Positions 26,870-34,775 of a DNA stretch of 64,000 nucleotides are shown here, one piece after another. Made by a program: the position numbers and the translations under genes. Within the stretch, counting starts at the first letter, position 1; the number at the start of each line of letters is the position of its first letter. The stretch is taken from NCBI RefSeq assembly GCF_000423345.1, contig NZ_KE384008.1, positions 686,857 through 750,856 of the forward strand, in the 5' to 3' direction. Below the pieces are notes generated by a model. The model did not search any database. It had not been told where the DNA came from and saw only the letters and a list, made by a program, of their open reading frames with translations. Source of the stretch: Marinimicrobium agarilyticum DSM 16975. GTDB lineage: Bacteria > Pseudomonadota > Gammaproteobacteria > Pseudomonadales > Cellvibrionaceae.

Positions 26870-29476
26870 TCAGAACAGGGATTCAATCTGGGTTTCTTCA
26901 CCGTCCTGGAATACGAGAACGGGCTGGCCTTCGCGCCATTCCACCTGCCCGACTTCGTCGCCGTCGATCAGCGCCTGACCGGTCAGGTCACTGACCTCAC
27001 CGTCGGTAAAGGTGGCGGTCATCGCCAGTTCGTAACCCTGGGCGTTGAAGAAACGGAGCGCGAGCGCCTCGGGGTTGTCCAGGTTGTCTCCGCCGATCTC
27101 CAGAGTGTAGTTGCCGCCATCCCAGTCGATGTTGGTGCGGACGGTGCCCGCCTCGAACCCTGTGCGGTTGAAGGTTGCGGTGACTTGCGCTGCGGGTATC
27201 TCCGGCAGCGCTATGCCCAGTGATGCAGTAATGGAACCCTGAAGATAATAATCGCTATTTTCAAAGCTTGACAGCACGACTATTGACTGCCACCTACTAG
27301 TGTGTTCAGAGTACTCAAACGCAGCTCTTTCGATTTCATATGATGCGCCTGCGGAAATTCTCTCGTCCACTTTCGTACGGACGAACTCCTGCACCTCCTC
27401 TCGCTCTGGCTGTGTAAGCTCCCGGAAGAACTGAACATCATCGCTCCTTTCTTCTGCGGGCGCATAGGCGTAAATTTCGGACCACCGGGGGTAAAGGTAA
27501 ATACCCAGCCGTTGTGGCTCCAGACTGCTTTCCCAGAACGTATCCTTAAGCCATAGATAGTCATCTCCGGTCATTTCACCGCCAACTACCATTGAAGTGC
27601 CAACACTATCAAGCCAACTAAAGGTATCAAAAGCAGCCGCGTTGCGAATATTCAAATTGACTGCAGCGTTGAAGCGAGTCACGTTGTTGGCGGAAATAAA
27701 CTCGCCACTCAAACGGGCGCTTTTGGGTGCCAGCGGGCCGCCTTCAAGATCCGTATCCACAAACATACGAGCGTCGTTGCTGAGGCGAACCAACTCGACA
27801 TTGGCGTCGCCGTTGAAGCGGTAGCCGGCGCTATTGATGGCAACGTCACCGGAGAAGCTTGCGCCCACCAGTGCGCTATTGACTTGCTCACCGTCAAAAT
27901 TGCCCTGCTCGTCACTGCTGACCGTTGAGTCCAGTTCCAATGAAAGCGCGACGTTGTTCAGGCTCACCTGGTGGTCGCTATCTTCAGCGCCGACCTGACC
28001 GTTTACGCTAACTTCAGTGGTGCTCAAAAGGCGGGCCAGCCGAGCACTGATAATTTCGCCGTTGGCATGCTCAACGGTGATATCGTCGGTGGGAATCGAA
28101 GTGTTCAGGCTGACTTCAAACGGCACAAAGGCGCCACTGCTTCCACCCGTGGCGGTGCCTTTGGCGGTAATGCTGAGGCCGTCGTTGTCGGCGAAAACAA
28201 GCTCCGCCTGACCAACGGTGTTGCCGGCTTCGTCTTTAATGTCGATGGTTTCGGTGCCGCCGTTTTCCAGGTGCGTGACCAAGGTCTCGACGTTGCCGAT
28301 GGCGTATTCGCTGACCTGGCCAACCACTTCACCCAAAAACTGGAAACGTGCCTGGGTTTCGCTGTCCATGGTCGCCCGCAGGGTGTCTTCGTCAATGTTG
28401 ACGGAAGCGGTCAGCTCTTCTGAGCTGAGTTCATCCATGGATGAGAACCAGGTGCGGGTTTGGCCTACGAAGGTTTTATAGGCGGCGATTTTGTCGGCGT
28501 CGCTGGCGTCTTCACCCAGGTCCAGGTCTTCGTCGTAGTCGGGTTCAAAACCGTTGCCGCCGGCGGACTCGAGCCGTGCGGCCTGGTTGGCGAGCGCATC
28601 GCTGGCTTCACTGCCCACGCGCTCGGCGTTGGCGGTGATAACGCGGCTGACCGCCTGGCCCAGCTCAGCGGAGGAAAAGCCGTCTTCATCGTTACCGAGG
28701 CGGCCGTCATTCAAGGCGGCGGTGAACCGGTTGAGTTGGTCGGAAATACTCTCGGCGCCGTTGTCGCGGAAGACGATTTCAGCCACGGCGGCGTTCACCA
28801 GCGCGTATTGGGATTGTTCGGTATCCGCACCGTCCAGCTGGGACAGACCGCGAGCCCTTGAGCGAGAGACGTCAAAGCCCACGACCTGGCTGACTTCGGC
28901 GTTGGCCTGGCGACGGGCGTCTTTCAAAGAGGCGCTCGCGCCGTTTTCCCACAGCGCCTTGGCGCGGCTGGCGGCCATGGTGGACCAGGCAGTCACAGAG
29001 GCGGAGACGGTGTCACTGCCCTCCTCCTGCTCGACGATGGAACGCAGCGCGAAATCGCCCGGCACGGCAACATCTTCGCCCTGTGCCACGTCTCCGCAGC
29101 GGCTGGCATCGCAGACCATGGTGGTCTGACCGTCAATGGCAGTCACTTCCACTTCAATCAGTCCGCCGGTGTAGTCCGCACTCAGCGAGAGTTCGTACTC
29201 GCCCTGCTCGTCGGTTTGTGCGGTGCCGACGGCGTTCGGGAAGCGCTCGCCCTGCTCGTCCAGCTCGTAAGCGGTGACCTGTGCGCCTTTCAGCACCCCT
29301 TTGATGGCTTCACCGGTAATCATTACCTGACTATCACCGCCACCGTTGCCACCACCGTCGCCGGGGTCGGTAGGGTCGGGGGTGTTGCCGGAGCCGGATG
29401 ATGATCCGCCACAACCGACCAGAGCGACCAGCGTAGCGACAGAAATTGCAGTGAGAGGGGCTTTGAGGAATTGCAT
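26870..29476 (-). CDS. Large surface lipoprotein, function unknown
   Basis: The 868-residue protein starts at ATG 29476 with AAGGAG upstream, and residues encoded further upstream are rejected. The N-terminus is a lipoprotein signal with lipobox LVGC (Cys22), followed by a Ser/Gly/Pro/Asp-rich linker (GGSSSGSGNTPDPTDPGDGG). A carboxypeptidase-regulatory-like beta-sandwich follows (GEAIKGVLKGAQVTAYELDE, GEYELSL). After a helical middle comes a long beta-rich C-terminal half. It is probably anchored in the outer membrane. The beta-barrel gene follows two bases after its stop, so the pair may form a surface complex; this is inferred from position only. The family is not one I can name. Confidence 0.75.
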   Translation of the reverse strand: MQFLKAPLTAISVATLVALVGCGGSSSGSGNTPDPTDPGDGGGNGGGDSQVMITGEAIKGVLKGAQVTAYELDEQGERFPNAVGTAQTDEQGEYELSLSADYTGGLIEVEVTAIDGQTTMVCDASRCGDVAQGEDVAVPGDFALRSIVEQEEGSDTVSASVTAWSTMAASRAKALWENGASASLKDARRQANAEVSQVVGFDVSRSRARGLSQLDGADTEQSQYALVNAAVAEIVFRDNGAESISDQLNRFTAALNDGRLGNDEDGFSSAELGQAVSRVITANAERVGSEASDALANQAARLESAGGNGFEPDYDEDLDLGEDASDADKIAAYKTFVGQTRTWFSSMDELSSEELTASVNIDEDTLRATMDSETQARFQFLGEVVGQVSEYAIGNVETLVTHLENGGTETIDIKDEAGNTVGQAELVFADNDGLSITAKGTATGGSSGAFVPFEVSLNTSIPTDDITVEHANGEIISARLARLLSTTEVSVNGQVGAEDSDHQVSLNNVALSLELDSTVSSDEQGNFDGEQVNSALVGASFSGDVAINSAGYRFNGDANVELVRLSNDARMFVDTDLEGGPLAPKSARLSGEFISANNVTRFNAAVNLNIRNAAAFDTFSWLDSVGTSMVVGGEMTGDDYLWLKDTFWESSLEPQRLGIYLYPRWSEIYAYAPAEERSDDVQFFRELTQPEREEVQEFVRTKVDERISAGASYEIERAAFEYSEHTSRWQSIVVLSSFENSDYYLQGSITASLGIALPEIPAAQVTATFNRTGFEAGTVRTNIDWDGGNYTLEIGGDNLDNPEALALRFFNAQGYELAMTATFTDGEVSDLTGQALIDGDEVGQVEWREGQPVLVFQDGEETQIESLF

Positions 29477-29557
29477 AGTATCTCCTTGATTCCTTTTTAC
29501 CGGAGGCCACAGATGGGCCCATCCAATAGACGAACAGCGCGAGGCTGTTGGCGTCAA

Positions 29558-29586
29558 ATCTAACGTACGCACTCCAGTGAAGTAAA
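29558..29586 (-). promoter_or_regulatory. Predicted sigma70-type promoter for the lipoprotein gene
   Basis: On the minus strand TTTACT (29586-29581) and TTAGAT (29563-29558) are 17 bases apart, about 80 bases upstream of the lipoprotein ATG. The match is moderate. Confidence 0.45.
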
Positions 29587-29715
29587 GAAAAAAATCGGCA
29601 AAAAGAAGCAATTGTCTTCGATAACGGTTCGATTTTTGTACAATGTGCGGAATTCATGACGCACCAACTAAAATGGCCGCCACTACCAAAACCTTCGCCA
29701 ATTTTTCGTCACTAA

Positions 29716-29746
29716 AACCAAAGGGGTCAGGAACCAAAGGGGTCAG
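29716..29746. repeat. Tandem AACCAAAGGGGTCAG repeat
   Basis: Two copies of the 15-base unit lie one base apart, followed by AGTCGTTTG. Such AAAGGGGTCAG tracts often flank REP-associated tyrosine transposases in gammaproteobacteria. No such transposase is present here, so this may be a remnant. Confidence 0.5.
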
Positions 29747-29808
29747 AGTCGTTTGATTTTTATGGAGCTGGCCTACACCGCGAGCGCCCGGTGGCATCTC
29801 ATGCAGCG

Positions 29809-29837
29809 TTGACAAAACCGCGCCCCTGAAATACTGT
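29809..29837 (+). promoter_or_regulatory. Promoter of rpn copy 1
   Basis: A perfect TTGACA (29809-29814) and TACTGT (29832-29837) are separated by 17 bases, 26 bases upstream of the start codon, with AAGGAG before the ATG. The same architecture precedes copies 2 and 3. Confidence 0.75.
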
Positions 29838-29863
29838 TTATACATACAGATAAAGGAGCCGTT

Positions 29864-30889
29864 ATGTCTAACAACAAGGATTCCACCCCGTTCGATGCCG
29901 GCTATAAGCTGCTGTTCAGCAATCCTAAAATCGTCCAGGATTTGCTTGAGGGGTTCGTGAAGCCCGAGTGGATCAACGAAATTGATTTCCAGACACTGGA
30001 GCCTTTCAAGGCCAGTTTTTCGACAGACGATTTACGCGAGCGCCATGACGACAGTATCTGGCGGGTAAAAATGGGACAGGATTGGCTGTACCTATACCTG
30101 TTGATTGAGTTCCAATCCTCCGATGACTACTTCATGGCCTGTCGGATTATGACCTACATGGGCTTGCTGTATCAGGACATTATCCGTCACGAGCCTCTAC
30201 AACGGGGCCGCAAGCTGCCACCGGTATTGCCTGTCGTTCTATATAGTGGGTCTGGCATCTGGACTGGGCCGTTAAACATGGGAGAGCTCGTACATCGCCC
30301 TCACCCCGCTTTGGCGCGTTTTGTACCGGATTTGAGTTATTATCTGGTGGAAGAGCGGCATATTCCCGAGAGTTATAGCGACGATTATCCTGATAATATT
30401 TTAGGGCATATCATTGGCCTCGGCTTCAGCCGGAATACCGCTGACATGCGTCAACGTTTGCGCCAGCTCCGTGAGCTAATGAGCCGAACCGGTTATCGCC
30501 CTATGCAACGTTCGGTGGCTATTTGGCTAAACCGGTTGTTGAGAGTAAGATTTAGAGACGAAGCAATACCGGAGCTTCACAACTTAAACGAGGTAGACGC
30601 CATGTTGTCTGAGAAGCTGGCTGATTGGACGGAACAGTGGAAACAGGAAGGCCTGGAAGCGGGGTTAGCTGAGGGTCGCGAACAGGGTCGAAAGCAAGGT
30701 CTGGAACAAGGTTTGGAGCAGGCACGACAAAAAGAAGCTGCCTTTCTTCTGAAGCTTTTGGAGAAACGCTTCGGCCCATTGACGAACACCCATCACCAAC
30801 GCATTCAGGCTGCCCCAGTGGAGCAGTTGGAAGTGTGGTGTGAGCGCATTCTGGATGCGGAAACCGTCGAGGAGGTATTTCCGCAGTAG
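29864..30889 (+). CDS. Rpn family recombination-promoting nuclease / Transposase_31 (copy 1)
   Basis: The 341-residue protein belongs to the Rpn/PD-(D/E)XK family. FDAGYKLLFSNP opens the nuclease domain. Asp62/63 and the LLIEFQSS motif (Glu82, Gln84) supply the metal-binding core, and a Gly/Glu/Gln-rich helical tail (residues 257-285, E-G-L-E-x-G repeats) leads to a conserved C-terminal domain. Rpn proteins are DNA nucleases linked to RecA-independent recombination and, in E. coli, to antiphage toxicity. A GAGG eight bases ahead of an in-frame ATG at 30602 (codon 247) could start a 95-residue C-terminal product like the intragenic antitoxin known for E. coli RpnA. Two close paralogues follow at 32749 and 37789. 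Confidence 0.88.
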   Translation: MSNNKDSTPFDAGYKLLFSNPKIVQDLLEGFVKPEWINEIDFQTLEPFKASFSTDDLRERHDDSIWRVKMGQDWLYLYLLIEFQSSDDYFMACRIMTYMGLLYQDIIRHEPLQRGRKLPPVLPVVLYSGSGIWTGPLNMGELVHRPHPALARFVPDLSYYLVEERHIPESYSDDYPDNILGHIIGLGFSRNTADMRQRLRQLRELMSRTGYRPMQRSVAIWLNRLLRVRFRDEAIPELHNLNEVDAMLSEKLADWTEQWKQEGLEAGLAEGREQGRKQGLEQGLEQARQKEAAFLLKLLEKRFGPLTNTHHQRIQAAPVEQLEVWCERILDAETVEEVFPQ

Positions 30890-30927
30890 CTCGAAATTGT
30901 CCGATGCTTCAAGGAAGATTGAGTGTG

Positions 30928-32352
30928 TTATTCATTCCCCGGTAGCACTATCTCGAGCCGGTGCTGTCGCTCGGCGCCCAGTTGCTCGAACTTTCTCTTC
31001 AATTCTTCCCGCGCTTCCCAATCGCCGTGAACCAGGCGAATGGTGTTGGGCCATTGCTTCATGCGTTTGAGGAAGTTGAGCAAGTCCTTCTGGTCGGCGT
31101 GGGCCGAGTAACCGCCGATGGTGGTGACGCCGGCACGAATGGTTTTGCGTTCGCCATCGAGCTCAACCCAACCGTGCTCGGGGCCGTGCTGCTGAATGGC
31201 TCGGCCGGGTGTTCCGACGGCCTGGTAGCCGACGAACAGCACGTGATGACGCGGGTCTTCGATCATGGCTTTGAGGTAGTTCACCACCCTGCCCCCGGTG
31301 GCCATGCCGCTGGCGGCGAGGACGATGGCCGGGCGGCCGGTTTTAGCCAGGTAGCTGACGGTTTGCAGGTGCTCGTCGTGGCTGTCGACGGTGTAGAGGT
31401 TGTCGAAGCTCAGGGGGTGGCGGCCGGCTTTGATACGCGTTTGGGCTTCGGCATCCCAGAAGGGTTTGAGTTCGCGATAGACCTGGGTGAATTTGGCGGC
31501 CAGCGGGGAGTCGACGATGATTTCCATGGCCTGCCAGCGCTCGCCACCGCGGTGGATCAGGTCTTCCAGTTCGTAGAGTAGCTCCTGGGTACGGCCGATG
31601 CTGAAGGCGGGAATGATGACGGTGCCTTCGTTTTCCAGGGCGTGTTCGACGGCGGCCTTGAGTTTCAGGCGTCGGTCCTTGCGGCTTTCGTGGAGGCGGT
31701 TGCCGTAGGTGCTTTCAATAATGAGAGTGTCGGCCTTGTAGGGGGATTTCGGAGCCGGCAGCAGCGGTGCGTAGGGCGCGCCCAGGTCGCCGGAGAAGAC
31801 GGTGCGGTGAGTCTGGCCGTCCGGTTCTCTCTGGTCCACTTCCACGTAGGCGGAACCGAGAATATGGCCGGCGCGTTGGAGGCGGATTTGAACGCGGCGC
31901 CCCTTCTCGTCCAGCACGGTTTTCCAGGTTTTGTACGGGAGCGGGACCAGCTGCTGGTCGACTTTGTTCAGGAACTGCTCGATCAGGCGCCGGTCCCGGG
32001 TGAAGCCGATTTTGAGGGCGTCTTCGATGACCAGGGGCAGCAGTTTGGCAGAGGGTTCAGAGCAGTAGATGGGCCCGTCGAAGCCGGCCGCCATCAGGTA
32101 GGGTAAGCGACCGATGTGGTCGATATGAACGTGGGTGACGACCAGCGCGAAGACGCTGTCCAGGTCGAAGCGAATTCGGTGCTGTTCGAGGCTGTCGAGG
32201 TGGTCGGCGTCCTGCCCCTGAAATAGGCCGCAGTCCACCAGCATGGCGTGCTCGGGGCTGGCGATATAGCGGTGGCAGCTGCCCGTCACGCCGTCGGCGC
32301 CGCCGTGGTGGAGAAACCGGGGGTAGCTTTCCGTCATTGATTGTTTCGTCAT
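30928..32352 (-). CDS. MBL-fold/beta-CASP ribonuclease-like protein
   Basis: The 474-residue protein has the metallo-beta-lactamase motif HVHIDHIG (His74, His76, Asp78, His79). A beta-CASP-type half follows (VIIPAFSIGRTQELLYELED, ASGMATGGRVVNYLKAM, GGYSAHADQKDLL), as in CPSF-73-like and RNase J-like exonucleases. The predicted activity is Zn-dependent RNA cleavage. The ATG at 32352 has GGAG upstream; a longer frame to 32547 runs through the non-coding R1 repeat and is rejected. It faces rpn copy 1 tail to tail. A fragment of its start region is duplicated at 36988-37023, so it took part in local rearrangement. Confidence 0.85.
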   Translation of the reverse strand: MTKQSMTESYPRFLHHGGADGVTGSCHRYIASPEHAMLVDCGLFQGQDADHLDSLEQHRIRFDLDSVFALVVTHVHIDHIGRLPYLMAAGFDGPIYCSEPSAKLLPLVIEDALKIGFTRDRRLIEQFLNKVDQQLVPLPYKTWKTVLDEKGRRVQIRLQRAGHILGSAYVEVDQREPDGQTHRTVFSGDLGAPYAPLLPAPKSPYKADTLIIESTYGNRLHESRKDRRLKLKAAVEHALENEGTVIIPAFSIGRTQELLYELEDLIHRGGERWQAMEIIVDSPLAAKFTQVYRELKPFWDAEAQTRIKAGRHPLSFDNLYTVDSHDEHLQTVSYLAKTGRPAIVLAASGMATGGRVVNYLKAMIEDPRHHVLFVGYQAVGTPGRAIQQHGPEHGWVELDGERKTIRAGVTTIGGYSAHADQKDLLNFLKRMKQWPNTIRLVHGDWEAREELKRKFEQLGAERQHRLEIVLPGNE

Positions 32353-32366
32353 AGGTGCTCCTTCTC

Positions 32367-32643
32367 CATAAGCCTTTACCCCTAATATAGAACAGGGGCC
32401 AACCTTTCGGCTGGCCCCTGGTAGTAACGGTCTGGGCCTGACGTGGCGGACCGCGCGGGCTCGTCCTGAACCGTGGTGGCTTCCTGCCTTGAGTTCCTTG
32501 TGCCTGTCTGGCGGGGGTGTGCTTCCTTTCGCGTTCCTGTGATTCACATTCTCTCGCTAACGCCGTCGCCTGAACAGGCGAGATTCCCGCAATGGTTTGT
32601 AGGAGATTGACGACAATGGAGGTTTTTTGTGAACCAGGTCTCA
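32367..32643 (-). repeat. R repeat, copy R1 (structured, possibly non-coding RNA)
   Basis: This is one of four direct copies. It begins at CATAAG, includes the hairpin GGGGCCAACC TTTC GGCTGGCCCC at its left end, and ends near GTGAACCAGGTCTCA. This copy lacks about 115 internal bases present in R2 and R4, lost between short repeats near GTGGT. On the minus strand it contains CGCCTGTTCAGGCG and CGCGAAAGGAA blocks followed by the strong hairpin, the layout of a structured RNA with a 3' hairpin. It lies between the MBL gene and rpn copy 2. The strand is given for the presumed RNA. Confidence 0.6.
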
Positions 32644-32692
32644 AGGCTGTTCTTTCAGCGCCTGGGGGCCAGCCTTGGCGTTATATACAGCG

Positions 32693-32721
32693 TTGACAAG
32701 CCGGCAAGCCTGAAACACTGT
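32693..32721 (+). promoter_or_regulatory. Promoter of rpn copy 2
   Basis: TTGACA (32693-32698) and CACTGT (32716-32721) are 17 bases apart, the same site as in copy 3 with a one-base change in the -10 element. Confidence 0.65.
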
Positions 32722-32748
32722 TTATTCATACAGTTTTTAGGAGTCATC

Positions 32749-33762
32749 ATGCCTAACAACAAGGATTCTACCCCGTTCGACGCAGGCTATAAGTTGCTGT
32801 TTAGCAACCCCAAAATCGTTCAAGATCTGCTTGAAGGGTTCGTAAAGCCGGAGTGGGTTGACGAGATTGACTTCCAGACACTGGAGCCGTTCAAGGCCAG
32901 TTTTTCGACGGATGATTTACGCGAGCGCCATGACGACAGTATCTGGCGGGTGAAATTAGGGCCGGACTGGCTGTATTTGTATCTGCTGATTGAGTTCCAG
33001 TCCTCTGATGATTACTTTATGGCTTGCCGGATCATGACCTATATGGGGTTGCTGTATCAGGACATTATTCGGCATGAACCGCTCAAAAAGGGGCAAAAAC
33101 TGCCGCCGGTGCTGCCTGTGGTTCTCTACTCGGGCAGCGGCAATTGGACCGGACCGGCAAATATAGCGAACCTGGTTCACCGACCTCACCCAGCCCTGAC
33201 CCAGTTTGTACCGGATTTGAGTTATTGCCTGGTCGAAGAGCGTGATATTCCGGAGCAGTTCAGCGAAGTTCACCCTGGAAACGTGCTGGGACACGTTATC
33301 GGGCTGGGTTTCAGCCAGAGTACCGATGAGATGCATCACCGGGTCAGGCGACTGAGAGCGCTACTGAGCGCTCCGGATAGCGGCCCGCTGCAGCGCTCGG
33401 TGGCCATTTGGCTTAACCGGCTGTTAAGGGTAAGATTTAGAAACGAAGCAATACCGGAGCTTCATAACCTAAATGAGGTAGACGCCATGCTGTCTGAAAA
33501 ACTGACTGACTGGACAGAACAATGGAAGCAACAAGGATTGGAAGCTGGCCGCAAAGAAGGTCTGGAGCAAGGCCTGCAACAAGGCCTGGAAGAAGGCCGG
33601 CAAAGAGAGGCTGCCTTTCTTCTGAAGCTTTTGGAAAAACGCTTCGGTCCATTGACGGACACCCATCACCAACGTATTCAGGCCGCTCCCACAGAGCAGT
33701 TGGAAGCGTGGGGAGAGCGCATTCTGGACGCCGAAACCGTCGAAGAGGTATTCTGTAAGTAG
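32749..33762 (+). CDS. Rpn family recombination-promoting nuclease (copy 2)
   Basis: The 337-residue protein is nearly identical to copies 1 and 3 over the nuclease domain (FDAGYKLLFSNP, LLIEFQSSDDYF) and to copy 1 at the C-terminus (AAFLLKLLEKRFGPL). The ATG at 32749 follows TTAGGAG and matches the other copies; a frame extending back to 32629 lies in the R1/promoter region and is not used. GAGG precedes an internal ATG at 33487 (codon 247), giving a possible 91-residue C-terminal protein. The gene is bracketed by R1 and R2, so R-rpn-R looks like the unit that was duplicated. Confidence 0.88.
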   Translation: MPNNKDSTPFDAGYKLLFSNPKIVQDLLEGFVKPEWVDEIDFQTLEPFKASFSTDDLRERHDDSIWRVKLGPDWLYLYLLIEFQSSDDYFMACRIMTYMGLLYQDIIRHEPLKKGQKLPPVLPVVLYSGSGNWTGPANIANLVHRPHPALTQFVPDLSYCLVEERDIPEQFSEVHPGNVLGHVIGLGFSQSTDEMHHRVRRLRALLSAPDSGPLQRSVAIWLNRLLRVRFRNEAIPELHNLNEVDAMLSEKLTDWTEQWKQQGLEAGRKEGLEQGLQQGLEEGRQREAAFLLKLLEKRFGPLTDTHHQRIQAAPTEQLEAWGERILDAETVEEVFCK

Positions 33763-33777
33763 GCTGTTGTCCTTATT

Positions 33778-34176
33778 CATAAGCTTTTATCCCTAATATA
33801 GAACAGGGGCCAACCTTTCGGCTGGCCCCTGATAGTAACGGTCTTGGCCTGACGTGGCGGACCGCGCGGGCTCGTCCTGAACCGTGGTGTTTTCGTCCCT
33901 GGCCGTGGTACTGCGGGAGAGTCAGTCCACTGCGGCAGCCATCCTGGCTGGTTCCCCTGCTCTGAGCTTTTTGTCCTGTGGCCTCATGCCAACGCTCTTC
34001 CTGGTGGCTTCCTGCCTTGAGTTCCTTGTGCCGGTTCCTGTCTGGCGGGGTGTGTTTCCTTTCGCGTCCCTGTGATTCACATTCTCTCGCTGAGGCCGTC
34101 GCCTGAATAGGCGAGATTCCCGCAACGGTTTGTAGGAGATTGACGACAACGGAGGTTTTTTGTGAACCAGGTCTCA
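33778..34176 (-). repeat. R repeat, copy R2 (full length)
   Basis: This copy spans about 400 bases from CATAAG to GTCTCA, with the same left hairpin (GGGGCCAACC TTTC GGCTGGCCCC) and right-hand blocks as R1, plus the internal segment R1 lacks. Minus-strand reading frames across it show no recognisable protein. Right of 34180 the homology to the rpn 5' flank stops abruptly at a vapC 3' fragment. Confidence 0.65.
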
Positions 34177-34180
34177 AGGA

Positions 34181-34216
34181 TGTTCTGATCTGGAGATTGA
34201 GGTCTTTCGGCCGTAG
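34181..34216 (+). pseudogene. Fragment: 3' end of a vapC-like gene
   Basis: The bases encode LEIEVFRP and a stop and match the last 36 bases of the intact vapC at 36943-36978 almost exactly. They mark a recombination junction at the right edge of R2. The following bases to 34328 contain an imperfect GCGCTACCCGC/GCGGGTTAGCG inverted repeat and no gene. Confidence 0.6.
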
Positions 34217-34328
34217 CGGTGAAGCGGAATGACGTAACGTCCGCCGGTTACTTGCCACGCAGATTAGACTATCCCTGCAGCGCTACCCGCCTTTTAGAGC
34301 GCCCTCAGAGCGTCAATTGCATCGCGGG

Positions 34329-34592
34329 TTAGCGGCGCTTATAGACATGCTTGCGATGACCCACCTTCACAACCGTTACGACAAGCAGCTCCTCTTTTAC
34401 TTCATAGATGATTCGGTACACACCCTGTGGAAGTCGGTAGCGCTCTTGCCCTGAGAGCTTTTCACTGCCGGTGGGGCGAGGGTTGTCCTGCAATTCCTCT
34501 ATGCACTGAAGAATGCGGACCACATCGTTGTTCGGAATGGGCCAAAGGTCTTTGGAGACCGACTTTCTGAAGACGAGCTTATAGTTTGCCAT
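34329..34592 (-). CDS. RelE/ParE-family toxin
   Basis: The 87-residue protein has the features of RelE-type mRNA interferases: a basic N-terminal helix (ANYKLVFRKSVSKDLWPIP), LSGQERYRLPQGVYRIIYEV, and a C-terminal LLVVTVVKVGHRKHVYKRR. RelE toxins cleave mRNA in the ribosomal A site. The antitoxin that should precede it is truncated (34579-34623), so this toxin is an orphan in its present location. It may be inactive in vivo, silent, or neutralised from elsewhere. Confidence 0.85.
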   Translation of the reverse strand: MANYKLVFRKSVSKDLWPIPNNDVVRILQCIEELQDNPRPTGSEKLSGQERYRLPQGVYRIIYEVKEELLVVTVVKVGHRKHVYKRR

Positions 34593-34623
34593 GAGCCTTC
34601 AGGTCGTTCAGCAGGGCCTCATA
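34579..34623 (-). pseudogene. Truncated antitoxin remnant (C-terminal end only)
   Basis: The minus-strand frame encodes YEALLNDLKAHGKL and a stop, and overlaps the toxin ATG by 14 bases, the normal overlap in relBE-type pairs. Upstream of about 34623 the sequence changes to an rpn fragment, so the antitoxin's DNA-binding half is missing. Confidence 0.6.
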
Positions 34624-34746
34624 GCAAGCAACTGAAGGCGCTGCTGAGTGCGCCGGACAGCGGCCCACTGCAACGCTCGGTGGCCATTTGGCTTAACCGG
34701 TTGCTGAGAGTAAAATTTAAAGATGAAGCGCTCTCTGAGAAGCTGG
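34624..34746 (+). pseudogene. rpn fragment (copy 4 remnant)
   Basis: The bases encode KQLKALLSAPDSGPLQRSVA, then IWLNRLLRVKFKDEA and LSEKL, colinear with residues of about 205-252 of the intact Rpn proteins. Thirteen residues are deleted between DEA and LSEKL, which removes the internal start seen in the intact copies. The fragment is open into the SEC-C gene, but that gene has its own ribosome site. Confidence 0.7.
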
Positions 34747-34775
34747 GCGCCAAAACACTTGCAAGAGGTATTTTA

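Noticed and set aside
32353-32547. N-terminal extension of the MBL/beta-CASP protein
   Set aside because: It lies in the R1 repeat and has no family match; the ATG at 32352 has GGAG upstream.
33773-34258. Minus-strand protein (161 residues) across R2, with similar frames in R4
   Set aside because: The frame is not kept between copies, the composition is Arg/Gly/Ser-rich noise, and no ribosome site is seen. A structured RNA or DNA repeat is more likely.
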